Below, piece after piece: positions 6,028 to 13,225 of a stretch of 30,481 nt of DNA. The notes under the pieces were generated by a model. That model was not told where the DNA came from. It saw nothing but the letters and a program-made list of their open reading frames with translations, and ran no database searches. This DNA is from a virus. Numbering within the stretch: the stretch's first letter is position 1; every line of letters starts with the position of its first letter. Where the stretch lies: IMG/VR virus record IMGVR_UViG_3300037189_014276, positions 1-30,481 of that record; one strand, written 5' to 3'. Made by a program: the position numbers and the translations under genes.

Positions 6028-6257
6028 CGCCGTCGACCAAACCTGTCACGCGCATGAGCAGCGCCTACGCCCGCGACCGCGGCATGCGGCCCATCGCCGT
6101 CACCATCACCGGCAGCCTCATCGAGCTGCGGCTGAAGGGCCTGCGCTCGGTCGAGACGCTCGATGTCGCCACGCTGTATTACCAGGCCGTCAAGGCCCGA
6201 GTGAACCGTGAGCGCGCCGAGAAGAAGGCAGCACGCAAGTCGAGGAGATCTCTGTGA
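6024..6257 (+). CDS. Small basic unknown protein
   Basis: A 77-residue protein with a very basic C-terminal tail (RERAEKKAARKSRRSL). The middle part has beta-like segments (PIAVTITGSLIELRLKG). The charge suggests nucleic-acid contact, but there is no recognised DNA-binding fold. It is translationally coupled on both sides. I do not recognise the family. Confidence 0.6.
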   Translation: MTPSTKPVTRMSSAYARDRGMRPIAVTITGSLIELRLKGLRSVETLDVATLYYQAVKARVNRERAEKKAARKSRRSL

Positions 6258-6415
6258 TGGACTGGAAGCCCCTCAGCGCCATCGACGCCACCCCTATCGA
6301 AGGCCCGCACCGAAAGCCCTGGCTCGACAGCGCCCTGCTGCGCTTCGCTGCCGCGATCGTGCTGGTGGCCGCATGCGTGGCCATCGTCGTGTTCTTCGCC
6401 CCTCCACCGCAATGA
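6257..6415 (+). CDS. Small C-terminally anchored membrane protein
   Basis: A 52-residue protein with a polar N-terminus and a hydrophobic segment at about residues 30-47 (AAAIVLVAACVAIVVFF) right before the proline-rich end. GAGGAG (6242-6247) lies upstream of the ATG. It is the third membrane peptide in this cluster, after those at 5088 and 5717. Function unknown. Confidence 0.55.
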   Translation: MDWKPLSAIDATPIEGPHRKPWLDSALLRFAAAIVLVAACVAIVVFFAPPPQ

Positions 6416-6423
6416 GGACCGCC

Positions 6424-6606
6424 ATGAAACTGCACCACTACACCGTGCCCAGCACGGACACCCCCGGCCGCTGGCTGGTGGTCTACCGCATCCCCGGCAT
6501 GGATCGCTTCGAGGCGCCGGTCGCGGACTGCCCGACCGAAGCCGCCGCGCAGCGCGAGGCCGACCGACTGAACGGCACGCCGATCCTGATGAGGACGCTG
6601 GCATGA
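6424..6606 (+). CDS. Small unknown protein
   Basis: A 60-residue protein with beta-like segments (RWLVVYRIPG) and an amphipathic helix with repeated Ala/Glu/Arg (TEAAAQREADRL). The stop overlaps the start of the DUF4406 gene. I see no catalytic motif. Confidence 0.6.
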   Translation: MKLHHYTVPSTDTPGRWLVVYRIPGMDRFEAPVADCPTEAAAQREADRLNGTPILMRTLA

Positions 6607-6947
6607 ACCGCACCGTGCATAGGCTGTACCTGTCCGGTCCCATGACCGGCCTGCCCGAGATGAACTTTCCGGCGTTCAACCAGGCCGCACGCGCGCTGCG
6701 CCGCGAGGGCTTCCTGGTCGTCAACCCGGCCGAGATCAACGACGACTGCGAGCTCGACTGGCACAACTGCCTTCGCGCCGACATCAAGGCGCTATGCGAC
6801 TGCGACCTGATCGTGCTGCTGCCCGGTTGGGAGACCAGCAACGGCGCCCACCTTGAGCTGCATGTGGCGCACCGCCTGGGCCTGCGCGTGGTCACGCTCG
6901 ACAAGCTCATCAACAACACCACCGTGCAGGAGAGCCTGGCGCTATGA
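6603..6947 (+). CDS. DUF4406 protein, nucleoside deoxyribosyltransferase-like fold
   Basis: A 114-residue protein matching the DUF4406 pattern: YLSGPMTG (9-16), NFPAFN (21-26), a VVNPAE segment (about 39-44), and LPGWETSNGAHLE (about 73-85) near the C-terminus. The fold is related to nucleoside 2-deoxyribosyltransferases and nucleotide-binding proteins, and phage copies are common but mostly uncharacterised. Direct overlap with a dNMP kinase gene suggests a joint role in nucleotide supply or base salvage; this is inference. Confidence 0.75.
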   Translation: MNRTVHRLYLSGPMTGLPEMNFPAFNQAARALRREGFLVVNPAEINDDCELDWHNCLRADIKALCDCDLIVLLPGWETSNGAHLELHVAHRLGLRVVTLDKLINNTTVQESLAL

Positions 6948-7519
6948 ACCGCGACCCGTTGATCATCGGCCTGACCGGCCTGGCCGGCGCCGGCAAAGAC
7001 ACCGTCGCCGACCGACTCTGCTGCCGGCACAACTTCGAGCGCCACGCCTTCGCCGAGCCCATCCGCGACATGCTGACCGCGCTGCTCACCGGCGCCGGCA
7101 TCGATTACGCGCACCTGTTCGAGCGCGATCTTAAGGAGCTGCCTGTGCCCGGCATCGGCGTCAGCGGCCGGCGCATGATGCAGACACTGGGCACCGAGTG
7201 GGGCCGCTCGCTCGACACCCAGCTGTGGGTGCGCGTCGCGGCCGTGACCCTCGGCCTGGACGATTTGCCGAACACCTCGCCGGTGCACGACCGCATCGTG
7301 CTGACCGACGTGCGCTTCCCGAACGAGGCCGAGTGGATCCGCAGCCTGGGTGGCTACATCTGGCGCGTGGTGCGTCCGGCGCCCTCGGTGGCCGAGCACG
7401 TGAGCGAGCAGCACATTAACCAGCTGCCCTGCGATCTGTCGATCGACAACAGCGGCACGCTCGAAGATCTGCACGACGAGGTCGACTTCTTTGCGCGCGT
7501 GACGCTGCAGCAGCCATGA
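6944..7519 (+). CDS. Deoxynucleoside monophosphate kinase-like protein
   Basis: A 191-residue P-loop kinase. The Walker A sequence GLAGAGKDT lies at residues 12-20, followed by a FAEPIRDML region (about 36-44) and a GRRMMQTLGTEWGR substrate-side segment (about 72-85), as in phage dNMP kinases related to T4 gene 1. A later VLTDVRFPNEAEWI segment (about 119-132) is also typical. The enzyme would phosphorylate deoxynucleoside monophosphates for phage DNA synthesis in the cytoplasm. It overlaps the DUF4406 gene upstream and a small gene downstream by 4 bases. Confidence 0.85.
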   Translation: MNRDPLIIGLTGLAGAGKDTVADRLCCRHNFERHAFAEPIRDMLTALLTGAGIDYAHLFERDLKELPVPGIGVSGRRMMQTLGTEWGRSLDTQLWVRVAAVTLGLDDLPNTSPVHDRIVLTDVRFPNEAEWIRSLGGYIWRVVRPAPSVAEHVSEQHINQLPCDLSIDNSGTLEDLHDEVDFFARVTLQQP

Positions 7520-7773
7520 AGAAGCCCGTGCGCATCGAGCTCAACAATAGCGGCAGCTGGAAGTGTCTCGGCCGATTTGACGCTGCCGACGACGAGCAGG
7601 CCAGCCTGGTGATGGATGCTGCCGAGGATCTCATCAGGACCCTGCATAACAGCGAATGCTCTCGCCGCTGCCCGACGCTGCGCGTGACGATCGACGACAG
7701 CCTGGCCACGGTGCTGACGCGCTGGTCGATCGCCGAAGGCTGGCGGAATGCGGAAACCGGAGAACCGGCATGA
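7516..7773 (+). CDS. Small unknown protein
   Basis: An 85-residue protein with a beta-like N-terminus (VRIELNNSGSWKCLGRF) and two cysteines in one segment (NSECSRRCP). Two cysteines alone do not make a zinc finger. It is coupled to both neighbours by ATGA overlaps. I do not recognise it. Confidence 0.6.
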   Translation: MKKPVRIELNNSGSWKCLGRFDAADDEQASLVMDAAEDLIRTLHNSECSRRCPTLRVTIDDSLATVLTRWSIAEGWRNAETGEPA

Positions 7774-8258
7774 AGCGCCGCCCCGCCAGCAAGACCGAGC
7801 TCATCGCCCGCCTGAGCCCAGGCCTGCGGCCGAAGCTCGTGCGCGACCAGCTCACCGACCTGGCGCTGGTGCATCACAGCAACTTCGACCTGATCGCCAA
7901 GGGCAAGGGCACGCACCAGCTGCTGCTCGACTACGCGGCCTCGGTGCTGACCTGGTCCTACGTGGCCGACGCACTGGTGAAGCGCGAGCTGGTCACCGCC
8001 GAGGCGGTCGACCTGATGACCGAGCAGGTGCTGATGGTCGAGCGCATGGTGGCAAGGTACGGCCGCACCGGGCGCATCGCCTTCGACGGCCCGGACATGC
8101 AGCTGGGCAAGGATGGCCTCGACGTGATGGACGAGCTGGCCCGCCTGGTCGACCGGCCCACGGCCGTGGCCGCGGCTGACTGGTCAGAGATGCGCATGGC
8201 GGAAATGGAAGCCAGCGGCGAGATCCGGCTGCGCGAGCGCGAGGCGAGGGCGGCATGA
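7770..8258 (+). CDS. Unknown helical phage protein
   Basis: A 162-residue, largely helical protein with a conserved-looking core (HQLLLDYAASVLTWSYVADA, about residues 50-69). The C-terminal tail is charged. Similar proteins seem common in Burkholderiales phages, but I know no function for them. It lies between small genes and the HNH gene in the same operon. No transmembrane segment, nuclease or helix-turn-helix motif is evident. Confidence 0.65.
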   Translation: MKRRPASKTELIARLSPGLRPKLVRDQLTDLALVHHSNFDLIAKGKGTHQLLLDYAASVLTWSYVADALVKRELVTAEAVDLMTEQVLMVERMVARYGRTGRIAFDGPDMQLGKDGLDVMDELARLVDRPTAVAAADWSEMRMAEMEASGEIRLREREARAA

Positions 8259-8953
8259 CGAAGAGCCGCAACATCCACGCGCCACGCCGCCGGTGGACTG
8301 ACGCCGAGGTTGAACTGCTGCGCCGCGAGTTTGCTGATCGCCGCACCGATGACGTCGCCACGATGCTGGGGCGCACCTACGGCACGGTCTCGCAAAAGGC
8401 CAAGACCTTGGGCCTCCACAAGTCGGCAGCCTTTCTGGCCAGCCCCGCTGCGCATCGTTTCGATGGGCTGAGGGGAATGAGCACCCGTTTCGGGCGCGGC
8501 CAAATGCCATGGAACAAGGGCACCAAAGGACTGGTCGGCGTGCAGGAGGCCTGCCGGGCGAACCACTTCAAGCCTGGCCGGCCGGCCTGCGAGGCCCGCA
8601 ACTACCGGCCCATCGGCAGCCTGCGCATCAACGGCGACGGCTACCTCGAGCGCAAGGTGACCGATGAACCGACGCTGGTGCCCGCACGGCGCTGGGTCGC
8701 TGAGCACCGCCTGGTGTGGGAGGCCGCGAACGGCAAGACGCCTGCCGGGCATGTGGTTGTTTTCCGCGAGGGCAGGAGAACAACCGACATCGAAAAGCTC
8801 ACCCTCGACGCGGTCGAGCTGGTGAGCCGCAAAGAACTGATGAGCCGCAACACCCTGCACAACATGCCGAAGCCGTTGGCCGAGCTGGTGCAGCTGCGCG
8901 GCGTTCTCACCCGACAGATCAACCGCAAGGCCAAGGAGGCCAAAACAACATGA
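8255..8953 (+). CDS. HNH-type endonuclease-like protein
   Basis: A 232-residue protein. Residues about 10-50 resemble a SANT/Myb-like DNA-binding segment (RRWTDAEVELLRREF and TYGTVSQKAKTLGL). The second half has an HNH-like layout: VAEHRLVWEAANGK with the first His, then GHVVVFREG, then LTLDAVELVSRKELMSRN. The usual second catalytic His after the central loop is Val-Phe here, so activity is uncertain. Such genes are common in phage accessory regions and may act in packaging, recombination or homing. The end overlaps the next gene. Confidence 0.7.
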   Translation: MTKSRNIHAPRRRWTDAEVELLRREFADRRTDDVATMLGRTYGTVSQKAKTLGLHKSAAFLASPAAHRFDGLRGMSTRFGRGQMPWNKGTKGLVGVQEACRANHFKPGRPACEARNYRPIGSLRINGDGYLERKVTDEPTLVPARRWVAEHRLVWEAANGKTPAGHVVVFREGRRTTDIEKLTLDAVELVSRKELMSRNTLHNMPKPLAELVQLRGVLTRQINRKAKEAKTT

Positions 8954-9207
8954 CCGACCACACCATCGCAGACCTGCGCCGCCGCCTGTTCGAGACCATC
9001 GACGGCGTGAGGGACGGCAGCATCGACATCGACAAGGCCAAACTGGTCGGCGACCTCAGCCAGGTGATCGTCAACACCGCCAAGGTCGAGGTCGAATACC
9101 TGCGCACCACCGGCGGCGGCGAAAGCACGTTCATCGACACCGCGATCGGTGCCGACAACCTGCCCAACGGCATTACGGCGATCACGCGGCATACGTTGAA
9201 GGGGTGA
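8950..9207 (+). CDS. Small unknown phage protein
   Basis: An 85-residue protein with an N-terminal helical region (ADLRRRLFETIDGVRDG) and a following segment with IDKAKLVGDLSQVIVNTAKVE. It looks like a small helical phage protein often found near HNH or integrase genes. The start overlaps the HNH stop by 4 bases. No function is known to me. Confidence 0.6.
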   Translation: MTDHTIADLRRRLFETIDGVRDGSIDIDKAKLVGDLSQVIVNTAKVEVEYLRTTGGGESTFIDTAIGADNLPNGITAITRHTLKG

Positions 9208-9210
9208 GGG

Positions 9211-9399
9211 ATGACAGTCGCCGAGCTGATCCGCGAGCTACAGGCCATGCCGCCGGGCGCTACGGTGCACGTGGTCGCCAGTTGCGTGTTCCTGAGCCAA
9301 ACCGAAGGAGACCCCGAGATTCAGCCCGACGAAACATATGTGACTTCGGACGTCGCGGTGCAGAGAATGGGCCCGTGGTGCATGGTCGTCGGCAAGTGA
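9211..9399 (+). CDS. Small unknown protein
   Basis: A 62-residue protein with a short helix (VAELIRELQAM) followed by beta-like segments (ATVHVVASCVFL), a common layout of small phage proteins of unknown role. GAGGG at about 9206-9210 may act as ribosome site but is very close to the ATG. The stop overlaps the DUF4224 start by one base. Confidence 0.55.
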   Translation: MTVAELIRELQAMPPGATVHVVASCVFLSQTEGDPEIQPDETYVTSDVAVQRMGPWCMVVGK

Positions 9400-9659
9400 T
9401 GTCAGCCGACTACTACACCGACGCCGAAGTCGCCGAGCTGTGCGACGGCCTGACCCAGCCTGCGGCGATGGTGCGCTACCTGCGCTCGATCGGCCTGCGC
9501 GTCGACCGCAAGCCGAACGGCAAGCCGCTGGCCTGGCGGCCGGTGGCGGCTCCCGTTCAGGCGCAGAATGCACCGGCACCCGCAGGCCTGAACAGCGCCG
9601 CGCTGGTGCTCAAGTTCAGCCAAGGGGGTCGACGTGGGCCGCAAGCGCAGAGACGATAG
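9399..9659 (+). CDS. DUF4224-like protein upstream of integrase
   Basis: An 86-residue protein with features of DUF4224: YYTDAEVAELCDGLTQPAAM, a helix ending in RYLRSIGLRVDRK, and GKPLAWRP near residue 50. Genes of this family often sit directly before phage integrase genes and may assist excision or regulation. The C-terminal part is proline/alanine-rich. The end overlaps the integrase start by 26 bases, so the two are tightly coupled. A role as the recombination directionality factor is possible but not shown. Confidence 0.65.
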   Translation: MSADYYTDAEVAELCDGLTQPAAMVRYLRSIGLRVDRKPNGKPLAWRPVAAPVQAQNAPAPAGLNSAALVLKFSQGGRRGPQAQRR

Positions 9660-10692
9660 CCAGGGCCTGCCAGCGCGGGTGTACCTGCGCTCGGGCACGT
9701 TCTACTACGTGCACCCGGCCGGCAAGTGGGAGAACCTGGGCAAGGACCTGGCCACTGCCCGCCGCCGTGCCGAGCACTACCAGGACCCGACCGGCTCATA
9801 CGGCACGATGTCCTGGTTCCTGGCGCAGTTCCTGATCGACTGCGAGCAGCGGGTGAGGGCGGGCACGCTGTCAGACCGCACCCTTGCCGACTACCAGACC
9901 GCCATCGGCACCGCCGAGAAGCCCGGCGGCCTGCTGATCGGTTTCGGCCACCTGCAGCCAGGCCAGATCGGCCCGCACCACATCAGCGAGTACCTCGACA
10001 TCGGCGCCAGGGCAGGGCGCCCGGTGCCGGCAAACCGCGAGCGTGCCTGCCTGTCGTCGTGCATGAGCTGGATGCTGCGCTCGAACATCGGCGGCCTGAC
10101 GGTCAACCCTTGCATGCGATCGGCCGGCGTCAAGCGCAACACCGAGCGCAAGCGCGAGCGGTACGTCACCGACGCCGAGTACAGCGCCGTGCACGCGGTG
10201 GCGCCGACTCAGGTGCGGCTGATGATGGAGCTGGTGTATCGCACGCTGCAGCGCCCCGAGATCGACGTGCTGGCCTGGACCCCTGCCAACGTGAGGAAGA
10301 AGGCCGGCGAGGCCGTGCTGAGCATCCGCCAGCACAAGACGAAGCGCCTGATCGACATCGCGCTCACCGGCCAGCTGGGCGACTTGGTGCAGGCAGCGAT
10401 CGGCCAGGTGCCGGTGCTGCACCAGCCCATCGTGCACACGCTGGCCGGCACGGCGTACAGCTATGACGGCCTGAGCTCGAGGTTGAAGCGCGCCCAGGTC
10501 AAGGCGAAGGTCGCGTCGTTCGGGTTCAGAGATCTCAAGGGCAAGGGCGCCACCGACATGTGGCTGGCTGGCGTGCCGATCGAAACGATCCAGATGCTGT
10601 GCGGCCACGCCAGCAAGTCGACGACCGAGATCTACATCAAGGCGCGGTGGCGTGAGACGGCGCAGCCGAACAGCCTCAAGATTGGGGCATGA
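9634..10692 (+). CDS. int: Tyrosine integrase
   Basis: A 352-residue tyrosine recombinase. The N-terminal part (about 1-60) is the arm-binding type, the middle is the core-binding domain, and the C-terminal domain holds R207 (TLQRPE), a Lys in RQHKTKR, CGH with H325, and the nucleophile Y334 (TTEIYIKARW). The place of the usual H-x-x-R box reads R299-D-L-K302. I recall related Burkholderiales phage integrases with a similar DLKGKGATDM segment, so this may be a family trait. The GTG start at 9634 follows AAGGGGG. The attP with arm sites follows about 270 bases past the gene, which fits integration into tRNA-Asn. Confidence 0.9.
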   Translation: MGRKRRDDSQGLPARVYLRSGTFYYVHPAGKWENLGKDLATARRRAEHYQDPTGSYGTMSWFLAQFLIDCEQRVRAGTLSDRTLADYQTAIGTAEKPGGLLIGFGHLQPGQIGPHHISEYLDIGARAGRPVPANRERACLSSCMSWMLRSNIGGLTVNPCMRSAGVKRNTERKRERYVTDAEYSAVHAVAPTQVRLMMELVYRTLQRPEIDVLAWTPANVRKKAGEAVLSIRQHKTKRLIDIALTGQLGDLVQAAIGQVPVLHQPIVHTLAGTAYSYDGLSSRLKRAQVKAKVASFGFRDLKGKGATDMWLAGVPIETIQMLCGHASKSTTEIYIKARWRETAQPNSLKIGA

Positions 10693-10693
10693 T

Positions 10694-10709
10694 CTTTCAG
10701 CTCTGAAAG
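10694..10709. repeat. Short hairpin directly after the integrase gene
   Basis: CTTTCAG-CT-CTGAAAG forms a perfect 7-bp stem starting 2 bases after the integrase stop. No T-run follows, so it is a poor terminator. Its right half overlaps the GAAAGG ribosome site of the next small gene, so the hairpin could limit translation of that gene. Confidence 0.4.
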
Positions 10710-10716
10710 GCTCACC

Positions 10717-10953
10717 GTGGTCAAACTGCAAGCCGATACCAAGGTCGAGGTTTTCCGCCCACGCCAACACGTGGCCGGCTGGTGGTCAGCGGCCGTGAAG
10801 CAAGCCGGCCAGGTCACGCTGCGCGGCATCAGCGGCAACGCCAGGGACCGGCGCAGGTTTCGTCGTGCAGCCTTGAAGCGGTCCAACATCCTGTTCGCCA
10901 ACGGCTGCGCGGATTGGGTGAGCCTTGAAAGCCTGCAGGTGCGCAAGCCATGA
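10717..10953 (+). CDS. Small basic unknown protein next to attP
   Basis: A 78-residue basic protein with several Arg clusters (NARDRRRFRRAALKR). It starts with GTG after GAAAGG. By size, charge and position between integrase and attP it could be a DNA-binding helper of recombination, but no helix-turn-helix is clear. Function is unknown; it may also be a fortuitous reading frame, though the ribosome site supports translation. Confidence 0.5.
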   Translation: MVKLQADTKVEVFRPRQHVAGWWSAAVKQAGQVTLRGISGNARDRRRFRRAALKRSNILFANGCADWVSLESLQVRKP

Positions 10954-11089
10954 AGCTGGCCTTCCAATATCCAGTGGTTTAAGCAGTTTCTACGGGGCAG
11001 CAAAACCACCGATCCGGCCCTCCGATATTGGAAGCCAGAAAGCCAGAAGCAAGCATTCATGCGGCTGAGCGGGCAGATCGGCCCCCCGT

Positions 11090-11134
11090 CTGTTAATCCG
11101 TAGGTCCCTGGTTCGAGCCCAGGTCGAGGAGCCA
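11090..11134 (+). other. att core: 3' part of tRNA-Asn(GTT), not a full tRNA gene
   Basis: The sequence begins in an anticodon loop CTGTTAA (anticodon GTT at 11092-11094) and continues with the anticodon stem 3' strand TCCGT, the T-arm CCTGG-TTCGAGC-CCAGG (11107-11123), the acceptor strand TCGAGGA, discriminator G and CCA (11132-11134). The upstream bases do not pair with the anticodon stem, so identity to the host gene likely starts near 11090. On integration it would rebuild the 3' end of the host tRNA-Asn gene. Confidence 0.88.
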
Positions 11135-11152
11135 GAATAAGCTAGAAGAATC

Positions 11153-11186
11153 AAGCACTTAGGTCAAAAGCCTAGGTGCTTTTTTC
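11153..11186 (+). terminator. Intrinsic terminator behind the tRNA-Asn core
   Basis: AAGCACTTAGG and CCTAGGTGCTT form an 11-bp stem containing a G-T pair with a 7-nt loop, followed by TTTTTTCTT. It would end transcription of a rebuilt tRNA-Asn gene and may also shield phage genes from host read-through. The A-run on the other side makes it potentially bidirectional. Confidence 0.75.
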
Positions 11187-11251
11187 TTGGCCGGCTGCCG
11201 GAATATTGGAAAGATATTGGAAGGCTTCCAATATCCAGTAGTCCGAAGGCG

Positions 11252-11506
11252 TCACTTTGGCAGCGCCGCGGCCCTGCATCGGTCGTACTGCGCGGCGATT
11301 TCCTGGGCCTTCAGCACCCAGGCGCCGAAGCTGTCATCGAGCAGCGGCGTCCGCGGCGGGCAGCTGGCCCGGATCAGCGGCGCTTGCGGGCTGGGGGTGA
11401 TCGATGGAGCTGTTGAACACGCTGACAGCAGCAGGGCCGCTGCGGCAGTCGCGGAACACAGGCCGCTCGATGACCTCGCGCTCAAGGGTCTGGCGGATGG
11501 TTGCAT
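11252..11506 (-). CDS. Rz1-like outer-membrane spanin lipoprotein
   Basis: An 84-residue lipoprotein precursor. The signal sequence is followed by a lipobox LLSAC with the acylated Cys at about residue 30, then a proline-rich segment (STAPSITPSPQAP) typical of Rz1. It starts inside the Rz-like gene in another frame and runs 82 bases past its end, the usual overlapping spanin layout. Rz and Rz1 join inner and outer membranes and complete lysis. The exact start codon is uncertain. Confidence 0.75.
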   Translation of the reverse strand: MQPSARPLSARSSSGLCSATAAAALLLSACSTAPSITPSPQAPLIRASCPPRTPLLDDSFGAWVLKAQEIAAQYDRCRAAALPK

Positions 11507-11699
11507 GCTTCACCTCGATTCGACTGATGGCAGAGGCCGCGGCATCGGCAGCGGCGGCGGTGGCGATCTGCGCCACGCGCTCGTCGCGCGCCTGGGCTGC
11601 CTCGCACTTGTCCAGGCCGTCGCTGCGGCCCTGCACATAGGCACCGCCGATCGCCACCATCGCGGCGAGCACACCACCCAGCAGCACGTATGGATTCAT
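11334..11699 (-). CDS. Rz-like inner-membrane spanin
   Basis: A 121-residue protein with one N-terminal transmembrane helix (about residues 4-22, VLLGGVLAAMVAIGGAYVQ) followed by a helical, coiled-coil-prone region rich in Ala, Glu and Arg (about 30-80). This is the form of Rz i-spanins. The start overlaps the endolysin stop by 4 bases, and the Rz1-like frame is embedded in its second half. The C-terminal 25 residues are Ala/Pro-rich. Confidence 0.75.
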   Translation of the reverse strand: MNPYVLLGGVLAAMVAIGGAYVQGRSDGLDKCEAAQARDERVAQIATAAAADAAASAISRIEVKHATIRQTLEREVIERPVFRDCRSGPAAVSVFNSSIDHPQPASAADPGQLPAADAAAR

Positions 11700-12151
11700 G
11701 AGAGGCCCGATGTGTAGCTGACACCCGACGATGAGAAGTGCGCGGTGAGCACCTGGTTGCGCGGCCTGGTCGAGAAGCTGATGTGCACCCAGCGGCCCTC
11801 CTGGATCAGCTGGTCGAACTTCAGCGCGGCCATGTGCTTGACCAGCTCGGCCGCCACCTCGGCCGGCGAGCCGAACGCGGGGCACTTGAAGTCGGCCGCG
11901 TGCCCGGTGACGTGCTGGCTGTTGCCGGATCCGCGCACCGCAGCGTTGACTGACGGCGAGCGGTAGCCGCTGGTGATGAACACGGGCTTCGCCAGGATAT
12001 TGCGCACCTGCTGCATGCCGGGGATCAGCACGTTGCGCAGCGTGGCGAGCACGTCGGGCGTGGGCGTGTTGTCCAGGTCCAGGCGCGTGGCGGTCTCGGA
12101 GTCGAGGAACTCGCTCAGGCGGAAGTGCTGGGTGAGGAGCGGGTCGATCAT
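11696..12151 (-). CDS. Endolysin, M15-type zinc peptidase
   Basis: A 151-residue peptidase of the M15_3 type, which cuts peptide cross-links in peptidoglycan. Zinc-binding residues can be placed in the motif S-x-H-x-x-G-x-A-x-D ([11 protein letters not shown]80 and D87) and in WVHISF (H123). A conserved [15 protein letters not shown] segment (58-72) precedes them. No signal peptide is seen, so it needs a holin. It lies between the holin-like gene and Rz, linked by 4-base overlaps. Confidence 0.88.
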   Translation of the reverse strand: MIDPLLTQHFRLSEFLDSETATRLDLDNTPTPDVLATLRNVLIPGMQQVRNILAKPVFITSGYRSPSVNAAVRGSGNSQHVTGHAADFKCPAFGSPAEVAAELVKHMAALKFDQLIQEGRWVHISFSTRPRNQVLTAHFSSSGVSYTSGLS

Positions 12152-12342
12152 TTCTCAACCTCCGGTGCCTTGATCTTCTGGGTCGTGTTGCCGGCGATGT
12201 AGGCGCCGACGGTGCCGACGATCACCAGCGCGTAGGTGCTGCCGGCCGGGTCGAGCTTGCCGGCGAACTGCAGCAGCGAGGTCGCCACGCCACAGCCGAG
12301 GGTCAGCAGGAAGCGCCGGCCGCCAAAGGTGTCGAGTTTCAT
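12148..12342 (-). CDS. Holin-like small membrane protein
   Basis: A 64-residue protein with two hydrophobic segments (about 11-26 and 37-51), a short N-terminal basic part and a charged C-terminal end. The size and the position right before the endolysin gene suggest a holin. No family signature is certain. Overlaps of 4 bases link it to both neighbours. Confidence 0.6.
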   Translation of the reverse strand: MKLDTFGGRRFLLTLGCGVATSLLQFAGKLDPAGSTYALVIVGTVGAYIAGNTTQKIKAPEVEK

Positions 12343-12575
12343 GGCTTGTCTGCCTTGTGGGCCAGGCTGGCCTTGATCTCTGCGACGCCCTCGGCTATCG
12401 GTCGCAACATGTCCTGCAAGCGGTCGTATCGGACAAAGTCGGTGCCGATGCGAACCTCAAGCTGGGCCATTTCCATCTGAAGTTTCTGGACCGCTTGGTA
12501 GAGTTGATTTGCAAACCATCCCAAACAGGCGCAGCAGGCACCAATGAGTCCGATGAGCATTTGTTCGGTGGTCAT
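12339..12575 (-). CDS. Small membrane protein with coiled-coil tail
   Basis: A 78-residue protein with one N-terminal membrane segment (about 5-22, [18 protein letters not shown]) followed by a helical region (about 27-72) with heptad-like spacing ([13 protein letters not shown]). Lysis cassettes often hold a second membrane protein that acts as holin or antiholin; that is the likely role. I chose the ATG at 12575, whose ATGA overlaps the upstream fibre stop. Confidence 0.6.
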   Translation of the reverse strand: MTTEQMLIGLIGACCACLGWFANQLYQAVQKLQMEMAQLEVRIGTDFVRYDRLQDMLRPIAEGVAEIKASLAHKADKP

Positions 12576-13225
12576 ACGTCCGCCGTGACTCTGATCACGT
12601 TGGTTCCGTCGCACTCCACGAGAGCACCGAGGCCGATCCCGATCGTGATGCCTGTGCCGGTGGCTCCGATCACACGAATGGCAAACGCGCTTCCTGTGTG
12701 GCGCACATACCACCGACGGCGTACAAGCGGGACGATGATGTCTCGAATGCTGCCCGTGAGCACTCCAGTGACCGTCAGCGTGTCGCACAGCGCCTGGGAC
12801 TGCGTCAGCGTGACGTTCGCGCCAGTAACGGCAATCGATGTCGCGCCGTGGCTGATGCGCTCGAGGGCGTTGCAGTCGCGCTCGTCGGTGTAGCTGGTGA
12901 CAGCCGAAGCGCCTGTCACGATGCTGTAGAGAGGCGCAAGCAGCGGGTCGCGTGTGGTGGCGGTTGAGACAACGCCTGCCCTGCTGATCTGCACAAAGTT
13001 CGTGGTGCTGGCGGTGAGGGCAACAGTCCCGTTTGCGGTCACCGTTTCCACGCCATCGACAAGCAGTTTGCCGCCCAGGAATCCCCACGTCAGGCCGCTC
13101 GACGTGGCAGCGTTGCGCCCGTAGTAGGTTCCGACGCTGGCGGCATCGAGCAGTTCGTTGAACCGCGCCTCTTGGTTGTTCTGCGATGCCGACAGTTGCG
13201 GCAGATTGGTCGTACTGTCAGCCAT
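12572..13225 (-). CDS. Distal tail / fibre protein
   Basis: A 217-residue protein with long beta-rich, Thr/Ala/Val-rich stretches after a helical N-terminus (about 1-35, LPQLSASQNNQEARFNELLD). GGGGAGC lies just upstream of the ATG. It follows the J-like gene and precedes the lysis genes, the position of small tail fibre or tail appendage genes. A middle segment (TRDPLLAPLYSIVTGASAV) looks like that of phage appendage proteins of unknown family. A role in host contact is likely but unproven. Confidence 0.6.
   Translation of the reverse strand: MADSTTNLPQLSASQNNQEARFNELLDAASVGTYYGRNAATSSGLTWGFLGGKLLVDGVETVTANGTVALTASTTNFVQISRAGVVSTATTRDPLLAPLYSIVTGASAVTSYTDERDCNALERISHGATSIAVTGANVTLTQSQALCDTLTVTGVLTGSIRDIIVPLVRRRWYVRHTGSAFAIRVIGATGTGITIGIGLGALVECDGTNVIRVTADV

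Larger units (their letters stand above)
10961..11235. other. attP: attP: phage attachment site with arm-type repeats
   Basis: Five copies of CTTCCAATATC or its reverse flank the core: 10961-10971 (forward), 11024-11034 (reverse), 11201-11211 (reverse, one mismatch), 11213-11223 (reverse) and 11225-11235 (forward). Two lie left and three right of the tRNA-Asn core. This is the P-arm / P'-arm layout of lambda-type attP. A 7-bp inverted repeat GTGGTTT / AAACCAC (10974-10980 and 11003-11009) lies in the left arm. The region contains no gene. Confidence 0.85.

Noticed and set aside
10694-10709. The hairpin after the integrase as a terminator
   Set aside because: The stem is only 7 bp and has no T-run; overlap with a ribosome site is a better reading.
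11090-11134. A complete tRNA-Asn gene
   Set aside because: Only the 3' part from the anticodon loop on is present; there is no D-arm or 5' acceptor strand upstream.
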